Made by a program: the position numbers and the translations under genes. A model generated the notes under the pieces. The model was not told where the DNA came from. It worked only from the letters and a program-made list of their open reading frames with translations, and did no database searches. Positions 1 to 6,947 of a DNA stretch of 15,138 bases are shown here, piece after piece. Position 1 is the stretch's first letter, and the number at the start of each line of letters is the position of its first letter. The stretch is taken from assembly GCA_023432855.1 (NCBI GenBank), contig JAEZEZ010000057.1:1-15138 (forward strand), read 5' to 3'. The DNA is from Pseudomonadota bacterium (GTDB taxonomy: Bacteria; Pseudomonadota; Alphaproteobacteria; Caulobacterales; Caulobacteraceae).

Positions 1-865
1 CCGTCAACCCGTGCACTCTCGCGAACGCCTCCCACGTCAGGGCGCTGTCGTCTCGTGGTGGCGGGGGAGGCGGCGGCGGGGCCGGCTCGACCGGCGGGGC
101 GGCGGGCGCCGGGGCGCCGAAGGCGTAGCGCAGGCCGATGGTCACCGAGTGATCCTGGTAGTCGCCCTCGAAGTCGCCGAGGTCGAGCCCCGTCACGCTG
201 GCGTACTCGACCGGCAGGACGTGGTCCGCGCCGACGAAATAGCGGTACGTCAGGTCAAGGTTCATGCGCTCGGACACGGCGTAGGAGAAGCCGGCGAGCG
301 CCTGGGCGGCCCAGGTCAGGTCGCCGTCGTCGATGCGCACGTTCTGCACCGCCGGACCGACGCCGCCGGAGGTGGCCAGGGTCCCCTCGACGTCGATGTC
401 CACCAGGCTGGCGCCGACACCGAAGCCGACGAAGGGGTTGAACCGCGACTCAGGGCTGAAGTCGTAGATGAAGTTCGCCATCAGGCTGTAGTTGTGCATG
501 TCGCCGGTGGCCGACGGGCAGGTGAGCCCGGTCGTGCCGGTGGCGCACAGGCCCTGCGGGAAAGCCCCGCCGGTGCGCCCGAAGATCTCGTCGATGTCGC
601 CGACCCGATAGCCGCCCTCGACCTCGAAACGCCATTTGGGGGCGATCCGCGCGCCGAAGCGGGCGAAGGCCGCCCAGTCGTCTTCGGTTTCGAACTCCCA
701 TCGCGCCCGCTCGCCGAACGGGTTGCCGCGCTCCGAGACCCAGTCTCCGGATTGCTGGGAATGCCAACCGAGGTCGACGGCGCCATACCAGCCATCCTGG
801 GCGGAGGCGGCGGACGCACTGACGGCGAGCGCGACGGCGCTCGCGGTTACTAGAAGCAGACGCAT
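1..865 (-). CDS. Outer-membrane beta-barrel protein with proline-rich linker, 3' end outside window
   Basis: The frame is open from an ATG at 865 to the window edge (288 codons), so the C-terminus is missing. The protein starts with a clear signal peptide (about residues 1-22, AxA-type site before QDGWYGA). Residues 24-250 alternate polar and aromatic residues in the manner of opacity/OmpA-type eight-stranded barrels: strands such as GWYGAVDLGW, RFEVEGGYRVG, FNPFVGFGVGAS, MNLDLTYRYF and HSVTIGLRYAFG end in aromatics. Cys107 and Cys116 sit in a predicted extracellular loop and could form a disulfide. Residues 251-270 are an Ala/Pro linker ending in eight prolines. In OmpA relatives a peptidoglycan-binding domain follows, but the visible residues (RDDSALTWEAFARVHGLT) do not look like its start. 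An AAGAAGG lies 12 bases before the ATG, a rather long spacing. Barrel assignment is firm; exact role unknown. Confidence 0.85.
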   Translation of the reverse strand, partial: MRLLLVTASAVALAVSASAASAQDGWYGAVDLGWHSQQSGDWVSERGNPFGERARWEFETEDDWAAFARFGARIAPKWRFEVEGGYRVGDIDEIFGRTGGAFPQGLCATGTTGLTCPSATGDMHNYSLMANFIYDFSPESRFNPFVGFGVGASLVDIDVEGTLATSGGVGPAVQNVRIDDGDLTWAAQALAGFSYAVSERMNLDLTYRYFVGADHVLPVEYASVTGLDLGDFEGDYQDHSVTIGLRYAFGAPAPAAPPVEPAPPPPPPPPRDDSALTWEAFARVHGLT

Positions 866-1061
866 TACGGGAAACTACCTTCTTGGTCTTGGATACGGCC
901 CCCCAAGGGCGGCTCGGCCGGGTTCCCCCGATCAAGCCGGACCCCAACGCGCCCCGCACGGAAGGGGTTTCCCCCGTTTGTCGACTTGGTCGCCCGGTAA
1001 CCCACTCGGCGGCCGGGCCGATGCAATTTCGCCACAGTGGAGCGGCAGGGCCGGGGCGTCT

Positions 1062-1068
1062 AAGAGGA
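1062..1068 (+). promoter_or_regulatory. Ribosome binding site that fixes the VanZ-family GTG start
   Basis: AAGAGGA is complementary to the 16S rRNA 3' end and stands six bases before the GTG at 1075. It supports this start over the in-frame ATG at 883. An ATG at 1068 is out of frame. Confidence 0.6.
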
Positions 1069-1074
1069 TGCAGT

Positions 1075-1479
1075 GTGAACAGGATCGATGAGCCCGGCGC
1101 GCCCGCCGCTGACGCCGCCGCGGGCGGCGTCTCACTCAGTCAGTGGATGCTGGTCGCGGCCTTCTGGGGCGCGGTCGTGGTGACGGCGATCTTCGCCTTC
1201 GGGCCATCTCCCGACGGATCGGTTCCCGGCCGGGACAAGGTCTACCATGTCCTGACCTTCCTGACGCTCGGCCTGCTGGGAAGCTTCGCCTTCCCGAGGA
1301 CGGACCTCACGCGACTGGCGCTGCTCCTGCTGGCGGGCGGCGTGCTGATCGAACTGATCCAGGGGCTGCCCATCGTCGGCCGCGACCGCAGCCTCGGCGA
1401 TGTCGTGGCGGACGCCGTCGGGGTCGCGGGCGCGATGCTGGCGGCCGCGGGCGTCCGCAGGCTGGCGTGGCGGCGCTGA
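1075..1479 (+). CDS. VanZ-family small integral membrane protein
   Basis: This 134-residue protein has four predicted membrane spans (about 23-43, 55-73, 79-97, 108-126). It carries the family signature: DKVYH at 54-58 before the second span, then E93-L-I-Q96, R103/R105 and D109/D113 before the last span. VanZ-like proteins are named after the teicoplanin-resistance protein, but most members have no proven function, and many occur near envelope or polysaccharide genes. The GTG at 1075 is chosen because AAGAGGA (1062-1068) lies six bases upstream; an open frame continues back to 883 but would add a sequence unlike the family. It converges with the J-domain gene, with only six bases between the two stops and no room for a dedicated terminator. 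Family call is confident; function unknown. Confidence 0.85.
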   Translation: MNRIDEPGAPAADAAAGGVSLSQWMLVAAFWGAVVVTAIFAFGPSPDGSVPGRDKVYHVLTFLTLGLLGSFAFPRTDLTRLALLLLAGGVLIELIQGLPIVGRDRSLGDVVADAVGVAGAMLAAAGVRRLAWRR

Positions 1480-1485
1480 CCCGCC

Positions 1486-2844
1486 TCAGGCGTTCGGGTC
1501 CAGCGAATCGGGGAGGGCGAGGTTCGCCTCGAGATAGCCGGCGCGCTTCAGGAAACGTTCGAGGGTGGACGGGAAGGACGCGTCCGGCGCCGGGCAATCG
1601 TCGCCGCGGGCACAGTCCTGCCCCGCCGCCACCTCGTCCTTGGCGTGGTTGCGCAGCATGATGTCCCAGGCCCAGTCGACCCGGCCAAGGCGCGCCGCGT
1701 CGGCCACGAAGGCGGCGCAGCCGCCCCGGGAACCGAGCGCACACAGGCGCTGCGCCCCGCCGAGATGGGACATGTAGAGCTGGCCGTACCGGCCGCTGCC
1801 GGAGACGTCCGTGAGCTTTCCGCCCACGAACTGCACGACTTTGGGCGGCAGCGGCGTGGAGGCGCCGAAGGCGGCGCTGAACCGATCGTCGCCGAGGACC
1901 CACTCGCGCTTGCCGTCGCCGTCGATGTCGCGCGGAAAATCGCTGGCCGTGGCGACCGGCCAGTCGCCCAGCCGGCTCAGCTTCCAGCCGCCCTCGCCCT
2001 GGCGCAGCGCCTGCACCTGCATGCAGCAGTCGTCGCCGGTCCAGGTGGCCACCAGCAGGGTATCGCGGCGGTCGTCGTCGTCCAGCCGGCCGACGCCGAA
2101 CAGGTTGGCGCGCTCGGTCGAGACCCGGGCAGGCGCGGTCATGGAGTAGGCCTCATCGCCCTCCTGCACGGTCATCTTCACGCCCGCGTCGCCCGGCTGG
2201 CCCTCGAAGCTGACGCGCAGCCCCCTGCCGGCGAAGGTGCGCGACTGGCCCGGATGCAGGTCCGGCCAGGGCAGCATGACGTCGTTGAGCAGTTCCGGAC
2301 TGTCCAGGTCCGCCTGGGCGAGCGCCGCCGTGCGACCCCCGGGATTGGTCAGAGGGTCCAGCATCCCCGGCCGCATCAGGCTGATCGCGCCCGTGAAGCC
2401 GGCGAACACCAGGGCGAGCGCCCCGATGCCCAGCGCGATCGAGAGCCCGCGCACCTGCTGCAGCCGCTTTCGCCGCGCCGCCAGGGACGGACCGGTTCGG
2501 CCCACGCGCGGCCGGTACTGGCCGCTCCAGACGGGCGTGCGCGGCCCGCGCGCGGCGCCGGCCGCCGGCCGACCGGACCAGCCGGACTGGCTGGACGGCC
2601 CGCCCGGGCCGCCGCGCCGGCGGGCTTCGTCGTACTTGCTGCGCCGGGCCTCGTCGCCGATCACGGCGAAGGCGGCGTTGATCTCCTTGGTGCGCTGTTC
2701 GGCGGCGGCCCGGTCGATGGGACTGGCGCCGTCCGGATGGTGCTTGCGCACGAGCGCGAGGTAGGCCGCGCGAATCACCGCCGCGTCCGCCTCGGGAGAG
2801 ACGCCCAGCACCTTGTAGTGATCGGGGTTCGCGTCGGCGCGCAT
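1486..2844 (-). CDS. Membrane-anchored J-domain protein with large probable periplasmic region
   Basis: The protein has 452 residues. Residues 8-72 form a J domain with the HPD motif at 36-38, the part that stimulates DnaK ATPase. A Gly/Pro/Arg-rich linker (77-130) carries many positive charges, then one membrane span follows (about 134-157). By the positive-inside rule the J domain is cytoplasmic and residues 158-452 are periplasmic. That part contains an FG-GAP/VCBS-like stretch (VGRLDDDDRRDTLLVATW near 251; DIDGDG at 307-312, a calcium-loop-like motif) and six cysteines (273, 274, 368, 376, 411, 417) that could form disulfides. No zinc-finger or client-binding domain of classical DnaJ is present, so it is not the housekeeping chaperone. 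The ATG at 2844 fits the usual J-domain N-terminus; the ribosome site is weak. Its role, and any link to the divergent polysaccharide cluster, is unknown. Confidence 0.8.
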   Translation of the reverse strand: MRADANPDHYKVLGVSPEADAAVIRAAYLALVRKHHPDGASPIDRAAAEQRTKEINAAFAVIGDEARRSKYDEARRRGGPGGPSSQSGWSGRPAAGAARGPRTPVWSGQYRPRVGRTGPSLAARRKRLQQVRGLSIALGIGALALVFAGFTGAISLMRPGMLDPLTNPGGRTAALAQADLDSPELLNDVMLPWPDLHPGQSRTFAGRGLRVSFEGQPGDAGVKMTVQEGDEAYSMTAPARVSTERANLFGVGRLDDDDRRDTLLVATWTGDDCCMQVQALRQGEGGWKLSRLGDWPVATASDFPRDIDGDGKREWVLGDDRFSAAFGASTPLPPKVVQFVGGKLTDVSGSGRYGQLYMSHLGGAQRLCALGSRGGCAAFVADAARLGRVDWAWDIMLRNHAKDEVAAGQDCARGDDCPAPDASFPSTLERFLKRAGYLEANLALPDSLDPNA

Positions 2845-3013
2845 GGTGGCTTGGCCCCTGCCCGGAAGCTCGGTTCGGGCTGCCCATGGTTGATCGCCAA
2901 GATGCCGGCGAAACTCAAGCGCGAATTGCCGGATCGCGAATGGGTCGCAGATTTGACGCTTTCTGGCCTTAGGCGCCGCGGGTCGCTGCGCCGGCCGCGA
3001 AACCGCGACGAGC

Positions 3014-3044
3014 TTGACCCGTTTCCGCTGCGGCAGGATATAGC
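3014..3044 (+). promoter_or_regulatory. Candidate promoter of the polysaccharide cluster
   Basis: TTGACCC at 3014-3020 matches six of seven positions of the Caulobacter-type -35 (TTGACGS). GATATAGC at 3037-3044 matches six of eight of the -10 (GCTANAWC). The spacing (16) is a little longer than the usual 10-14. Transcription would start near 3050, giving a leader of about 75 bases before the phosphatase gene. It lies in the divergent gap between the J-domain gene and the cluster, where a promoter is expected. Assigned by eye only. Confidence 0.4.
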
Positions 3045-3075
3045 GGTCGCGCCAAGTCGGGAACGCGCGGCCTTG

Positions 3076-3092
3076 CGTCGCCAGTGGTGACG
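3076..3092. promoter_or_regulatory. Imperfect palindrome, possible operator in the cluster leader
   Basis: Eight-base arms CGTCGCCA and TGGTGACG flank a single G and match in seven of eight pairs. The element lies downstream of the candidate promoter and 32 bases before the phosphatase start codon, a typical place for a repressor site or a leader hairpin. The function is inferred only from position and symmetry. Confidence 0.3.
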
Positions 3093-3124
3093 TCCGGCCC
3101 CTGTAACGAATTCGAGTCCGACTT

Positions 3125-3919
3125 GTGATCGATCTTCACTGCCACCTGCTTCCGGGCATCGACGACGGGGCCGCCGACCTCGAGGTGGCGCTCGAGATGG
3201 CGCGCCTGGCGGTGGCGGATGGCGTCACCGTCGTCGCCTGCACGCCTCACATCATGCCGGGCTATTACGAAAACACCGGCGAGGGCATCCGCCAGGCCGT
3301 GGCCGAGCTGCAGGCGCGCCTCGACGAGGCCGGCATTGCGCTGCGGCTCGTTCCCGGCGCCGACGTCCACCTGGTTCCCGACATGGTGGCGGGCCTGCGG
3401 GCCGGGCGCCTCCTGACCCTGGCCGATTCCCGCTACTTCCTGTTCGAACCGCCTCACAACGTGGCTCCGCCGCGGCTGGAAGAGTCCGTGTTCAACGTCA
3501 TGGCCGCGGGCTACCAGCCGCTCATCACGCATCCGGAGCGGCTGCGCTGGATCGAAAGCCACTACGAGATCATGACCCGGCTCGCCCATGCCGGGGCCTG
3601 GATGCAGCTGACCGCCGGCTCGATCACCGGCAAGTTCGGCGACCGCGCGCGCTACTGGTCGGAGCGCATGCTGGACGAGGGCATCGTCCACATCATCGCC
3701 AGCGACGCCCACAACCTGCGCAAGCGCACCCCGGTGCTGTCCGAGGCGGTGGAGCTGGTCGCGGACCGGCTGGGCGCCGAGGCGGCGCACGACATGGTGT
3801 TGACCCGCCCCCTTGCGGTGCTAGACGATGCCCCGCCTTCCTCAGTCCCCCTTCCGGTAGGCATGCCGCGTTCGACGAAGCGCGCCGGTTTTCTTCGTCG
3901 GTTGTTCCGAGCAGCGTGA
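3125..3919 (+). CDS. PHP-type manganese-dependent tyrosine-protein phosphatase (CpsB/YwqE family)
   Basis: These 264 residues match the PHP-fold phosphatases that remove phosphate from bacterial tyrosine kinases controlling capsule and exopolysaccharide assembly. Expected metal and active-site residues are present: HxH at 5-7, D13/D14, H42 in CTPH, E108 in LFEPP, H136 and R139 in THPER, and D194/H196 in ASDAHN. These families bind three metal ions and act in the cytoplasm. The GTG at 3125 starts the protein at MIDLHCHLLPGIDDG, exactly where family members begin; no strong ribosome site precedes it. The C-terminus (about 235-264) extends past the usual fold as a Pro-rich then basic tail (STKRAGFLRRLF) that might touch the membrane. 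It is first in the cluster, 22 bases before the export gene and two genes before the kinase that is its likely substrate. Confidence 0.9.
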   Translation: MIDLHCHLLPGIDDGAADLEVALEMARLAVADGVTVVACTPHIMPGYYENTGEGIRQAVAELQARLDEAGIALRLVPGADVHLVPDMVAGLRAGRLLTLADSRYFLFEPPHNVAPPRLEESVFNVMAAGYQPLITHPERLRWIESHYEIMTRLAHAGAWMQLTAGSITGKFGDRARYWSERMLDEGIVHIIASDAHNLRKRTPVLSEAVELVADRLGAEAAHDMVLTRPLAVLDDAPPSSVPLPVGMPRSTKRAGFLRRLFRAA

Positions 3920-3941
3920 CAATTCGAGCGCAGAGGTCCCC

Positions 3942-4628
3942 ATGTTCCGATACCTGCTCTTCCTGCTGATGGCCGCCGGCCTGGCCGCCTGCTCGTCCGG
4001 ATCCTCCAGCGCGCTGGGGAACGCCGGCTCCGGAACCATGATGCCGATCGCCTCCGCCCCGACGGCGGTGCACAGCGAGTATCGCATCGGCGCCGGCGAC
4101 CAGCTCAACATCACCGTCTTCCAGGTCGAGGAACTGACCGTCGAGAAGACGCCGGTCGACGCCGCGGGCCAGATTCAGATGCCGCTCATCGGCGCGGTGA
4201 CCGCCCAGGGCCGCACCACCTCGGAGCTGGGCCGCGACATCGCCGCCAAGCTCGGCGAGAAGTACCTGCAGGATCCCCAGGTGTCGGTGACCGTCGCCCA
4301 GGCGGCGAGCCAGAAGGTGACCGTGGACGGGGCCGTCGCCGAGGCGGGCGTGTTCGAGCTGCAGGGCCGCACCACGCTGCTTCAGGCGGTGGCCATGGCC
4401 AAGGGGCCGCGGGCCGACGCCAATCTCGAGCGCGTGGCGGTCTTCCGCAACGTCAACGGCCAGCGCCACGCCGCGGTGTTCGACCTCAAGGCCATCCGCC
4501 AGGGCCGCTCGCCCGATCCCGAGATCCTCGGTGACGACATTGTGGTCGTCGACAGCTCGGCGCTGAAGGGCGCCTGGCGCGAGGTGCTGCGCGCGCTTCC
4601 GGCCTTCTCCATCTTCCGGCCCTTCTAA
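3942..4628 (+). CDS. Polysaccharide export lipoprotein (Wza/GumB type)
   Basis: The 228-residue protein has a lipoprotein signal peptide with lipobox L-A-A-C, lipidated at Cys17; Ser18 at position +2 favours sorting to the outer membrane. A poly-export domain covers about residues 46-121 (starting YRIGAGDQLNITVF), followed by one SLBB-type domain (about 124-182). The C-terminus (about 208-228) is a short amphipathic helix ending in FRPF, which in Wza-like proteins lines the outer-membrane pore. It is much shorter than E. coli Wza (about 380 residues) and nearer the short GumB-type exporters. A ribosome site AGAGG (3932-3936) stands five bases before the ATG. The role is the outer-membrane channel that works with the co-polymerase encoded next. 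Family call is strong; the polymer is unknown. Confidence 0.92.
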   Translation: MFRYLLFLLMAAGLAACSSGSSSALGNAGSGTMMPIASAPTAVHSEYRIGAGDQLNITVFQVEELTVEKTPVDAAGQIQMPLIGAVTAQGRTTSELGRDIAAKLGEKYLQDPQVSVTVAQAASQKVTVDGAVAEAGVFELQGRTTLLQAVAMAKGPRADANLERVAVFRNVNGQRHAAVFDLKAIRQGRSPDPEILGDDIVVVDSSALKGAWREVLRALPAFSIFRPF

Positions 4629-4670
4629 TCAGGCCGTAGGTTAAAGTCATACTCGATCGGATTTCACGCC

Positions 4671-6926
4671 ATGGCGCCTGACGACCTCCCCAGCGCTGAC
4701 GACGGCAAGCTGCGCCGCTTGCCGCCGCCCCAGGACCGCAACGCCCTGGCCCCGCAGACGGGCTACGGCGGCATCAGCCTGTGGGCGCCTGAGGAGCCGG
4801 CCGAGTTCAGCCTGAACCTGGCCGACTACTGGCGGCTGCTGCTCAAGCACCGGATCCTGATCGGGGTGATCTTCGTCGCGGCCCTGGCGCTGGGCGCCGT
4901 GGCCACCCTGCTGATGACGCCGGTCTACACGGCCCAGACGACGCTGCAGATCGACCGCGAGGCGGCCAAGGTCGTCGAGGACAACGTCACCGCGCCTTCG
5001 GACTCCATGGTCGCGGGCGAGGAGTTCTTCCAGACCCAGTACGGCCTGCTGCGCAGCCGTTCGCTGGCCCTGCGCGTGATCGACAGCCTCAACCTTGCGA
5101 GTTCCGACCGCTTCCTCGAGCAGATGGGCGTCGAGGTCGAGGACGGGGACGAGGGCCCCCGCACCGCCGCCCAGCGGCGTGAACAGGTGCTGGCGGTGAT
5201 CCAGGACAACCTGGGCGTCGCCCCGGTGCGCGGCTCGCGCCTGGTGCACGTCACCTTCGACAGCCCCAGCCCCGTGCTGGCGGCCCAGATCGCCAACTCC
5301 TTCGCCGAGAACTTCATCCAGTCGAACCTCGACCGCCGCTTCGAGTCCTCGGCCTACGCGCGCGAGTTCCTCGAGAAGCGCATCGCCCAGGAGAAGGCCA
5401 AGCTGGAGGCCGCCGAGCGGCAGCTGGTGCAGTACGCGGCCAACGAGGAGATCATCAACCTCTCCGAACCGAGCGCCGCCGGCGGCGAGACCCAGTCGCT
5501 CGCCACCAACAACCTCGTCGCCATCAACTCCGCCCTGGCCCAGGCCAAGGCCCAGCGCGTCGCCGCCGAGGAGAAGTGGCGCCAGGCGTCCGGCGCCGCG
5601 GTCATGGGCCTGCCCGAGGTGCTGCAGAACCCCACGGTGCAGAACCTGCAGCAGCAGCGCGCCGCGCTGACCGCCGAGTACCAGCAGAAGCTGCGCCAGT
5701 TCAAACCCGAGTTCCCGCAGATGCTGCAGCTCAAGGCTCAGCTCGACGAGGTGAACCGCCAGATCGACGCCGTCGCCGGCAATGTCCGCTCGTCGCTGCG
5801 CGCCCAGTACGTCGTCGCCCTGAACCAGGAACGTTCGCTGCAGGGCCAGGTGAACCGGCTGAAGGGCGAGGTGCTCGACCTGCGCGACCGCAGCGTCCAG
5901 TACAACATCCTCCAGCGCGAGGTGGACACCAGCCGCACCCTCTATGAGGGCCTGCTCCAGCGCTACAAGGAGATCGGCGTCGCCGGCGGCGTCACCACCA
6001 ACAACGTCTCGGTGGTCGACCGCGCCTTCCCGCCGACCGCGCCGTCGCGCCCCAACATCATCATCAACATGGGCCTCGCCGCCGTGCTCGGCATCGGCCT
6101 CGGCATCCTCGCCGCCTTCATCATGGAAGCGCTCGACGAGTCCCTGTCGAGCCCGGAAGATGTGGAGAGCAAGCTCGGCGTTCCGGTGCTTGGCGCCGTG
6201 CCGCTGCTGGAGAAGGGAACCGAGCCGCTGGGCGCGCTGGCCGACATACGATCTCCATTCTCGGAGGCGTACTACTCGCTGCGGACCGCCCTGCAGTTCT
6301 CGACCCCCAACGGCGTGCCCCGGACCCTGCTGATCACCAGCTCCCGTCCGGCCGAGGGGAAGTCGACCACGGCCCTGGCCATCGCCCTCAACCTCGCCCG
6401 CGTCGGGGCGCGGGTCCTGCTGGTCGACAGCGATCTGCGCAACCCGTCGATGCACCGGCTGGTCGCCGCCGACAATTCGCGCGGCCTGTCCAACATCCTG
6501 TCCGGCGCCTCGTCGCTCACCGACACGGCGCAACAGACCGATCAGGACAACCTGTGGTTCGTGCCCTGCGGTCCGCTGCCGCCCAGTCCGGCCGAACTGC
6601 TCGGCGGCTCGCGCGTGCGCGCCTTCCTCGACGAGGCCCAGCGCAAGTTCGACGTGGTGGTCATCGACGGCCCGCCCGTGCTCGGTTTCGCCGACGCGCC
6701 CGTGCTGTCGTCCCAGGTCGAGGGCACCATCATGGTCATCGAGTCCCGCGGCACCCGGCGCGGCCAGGCCCGCGGCGCCCTGCGCCGCCTGGTGATCGGC
6801 AACTCGCGCCTGCTGGGCGCGGTGCTGACCAAGCTGAACGTGCGCACGGTCGGCTACGGCGGCTACGACTACGCCTACGACTACCAGTACGGCCTCGACT
6901 CCAAGCCCAAGCGGGCCCGCGCCTGA
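4671..6926 (+). CDS. Polysaccharide co-polymerase with tyrosine autokinase domain (Wzc/ExoP/GumC type)
   Basis: This 751-residue inner-membrane protein controls chain length and export. A proline-rich cytoplasmic start leads to a Wzz-type chain-length domain with the first span at about 61-82. A long periplasmic coiled-coil region (about 200-440) with a GNVR-like end follows, then a second span (about 463-486). The C-terminal kinase is complete: Walker A at 559-567 (K564 in AEGKSTT), Walker A' at 583-588 (LLVDSD), Walker B at 662-666 (VVVID). The tail between 729 and 740 holds six tyrosines (729, 732, 734, 736, 738, 740), the cluster that is trans-phosphorylated in this family. Kinase and transmembrane part are fused in one chain, as in Proteobacteria. 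The ATG at 4671 has only a weak ribosome site. The phosphatase two genes upstream is the expected antagonist. Confidence 0.95.
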   Translation: MAPDDLPSADDGKLRRLPPPQDRNALAPQTGYGGISLWAPEEPAEFSLNLADYWRLLLKHRILIGVIFVAALALGAVATLLMTPVYTAQTTLQIDREAAKVVEDNVTAPSDSMVAGEEFFQTQYGLLRSRSLALRVIDSLNLASSDRFLEQMGVEVEDGDEGPRTAAQRREQVLAVIQDNLGVAPVRGSRLVHVTFDSPSPVLAAQIANSFAENFIQSNLDRRFESSAYAREFLEKRIAQEKAKLEAAERQLVQYAANEEIINLSEPSAAGGETQSLATNNLVAINSALAQAKAQRVAAEEKWRQASGAAVMGLPEVLQNPTVQNLQQQRAALTAEYQQKLRQFKPEFPQMLQLKAQLDEVNRQIDAVAGNVRSSLRAQYVVALNQERSLQGQVNRLKGEVLDLRDRSVQYNILQREVDTSRTLYEGLLQRYKEIGVAGGVTTNNVSVVDRAFPPTAPSRPNIIINMGLAAVLGIGLGILAAFIMEALDESLSSPEDVESKLGVPVLGAVPLLEKGTEPLGALADIRSPFSEAYYSLRTALQFSTPNGVPRTLLITSSRPAEGKSTTALAIALNLARVGARVLLVDSDLRNPSMHRLVAADNSRGLSNILSGASSLTDTAQQTDQDNLWFVPCGPLPPSPAELLGGSRVRAFLDEAQRKFDVVVIDGPPVLGFADAPVLSSQVEGTIMVIESRGTRRGQARGALRRLVIGNSRLLGAVLTKLNVRTVGYGGYDYAYDYQYGLDSKPKRARA

Positions 6927-6947
6927 TGACGCGGGGGCGTCGCTAGG

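Noticed and set aside
69..76. DDDDK in the small protein tail as a protease or tag site
   Set aside because: The residues match an enterokinase site only by chance within an acidic run; nothing else suggests an engineered sequence. Positions given are residues of the 8271-8516 product.
957..977. A short GGGG-TTT-CCCC hairpin in the gap between the barrel gene and the VanZ-family gene
   Set aside because: The stem is four base pairs plus a bulged extension, there is no clear U-tract, and the position between divergent genes gives no reason for a terminator.
1645..3090. A plus-strand open frame of about 480 codons over the J-domain gene
   Set aside because: Its composition is that of an antisense shadow, it has no domain, and it would run through the promoter region of the polysaccharide cluster. 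The minus strand carries a clear J domain.
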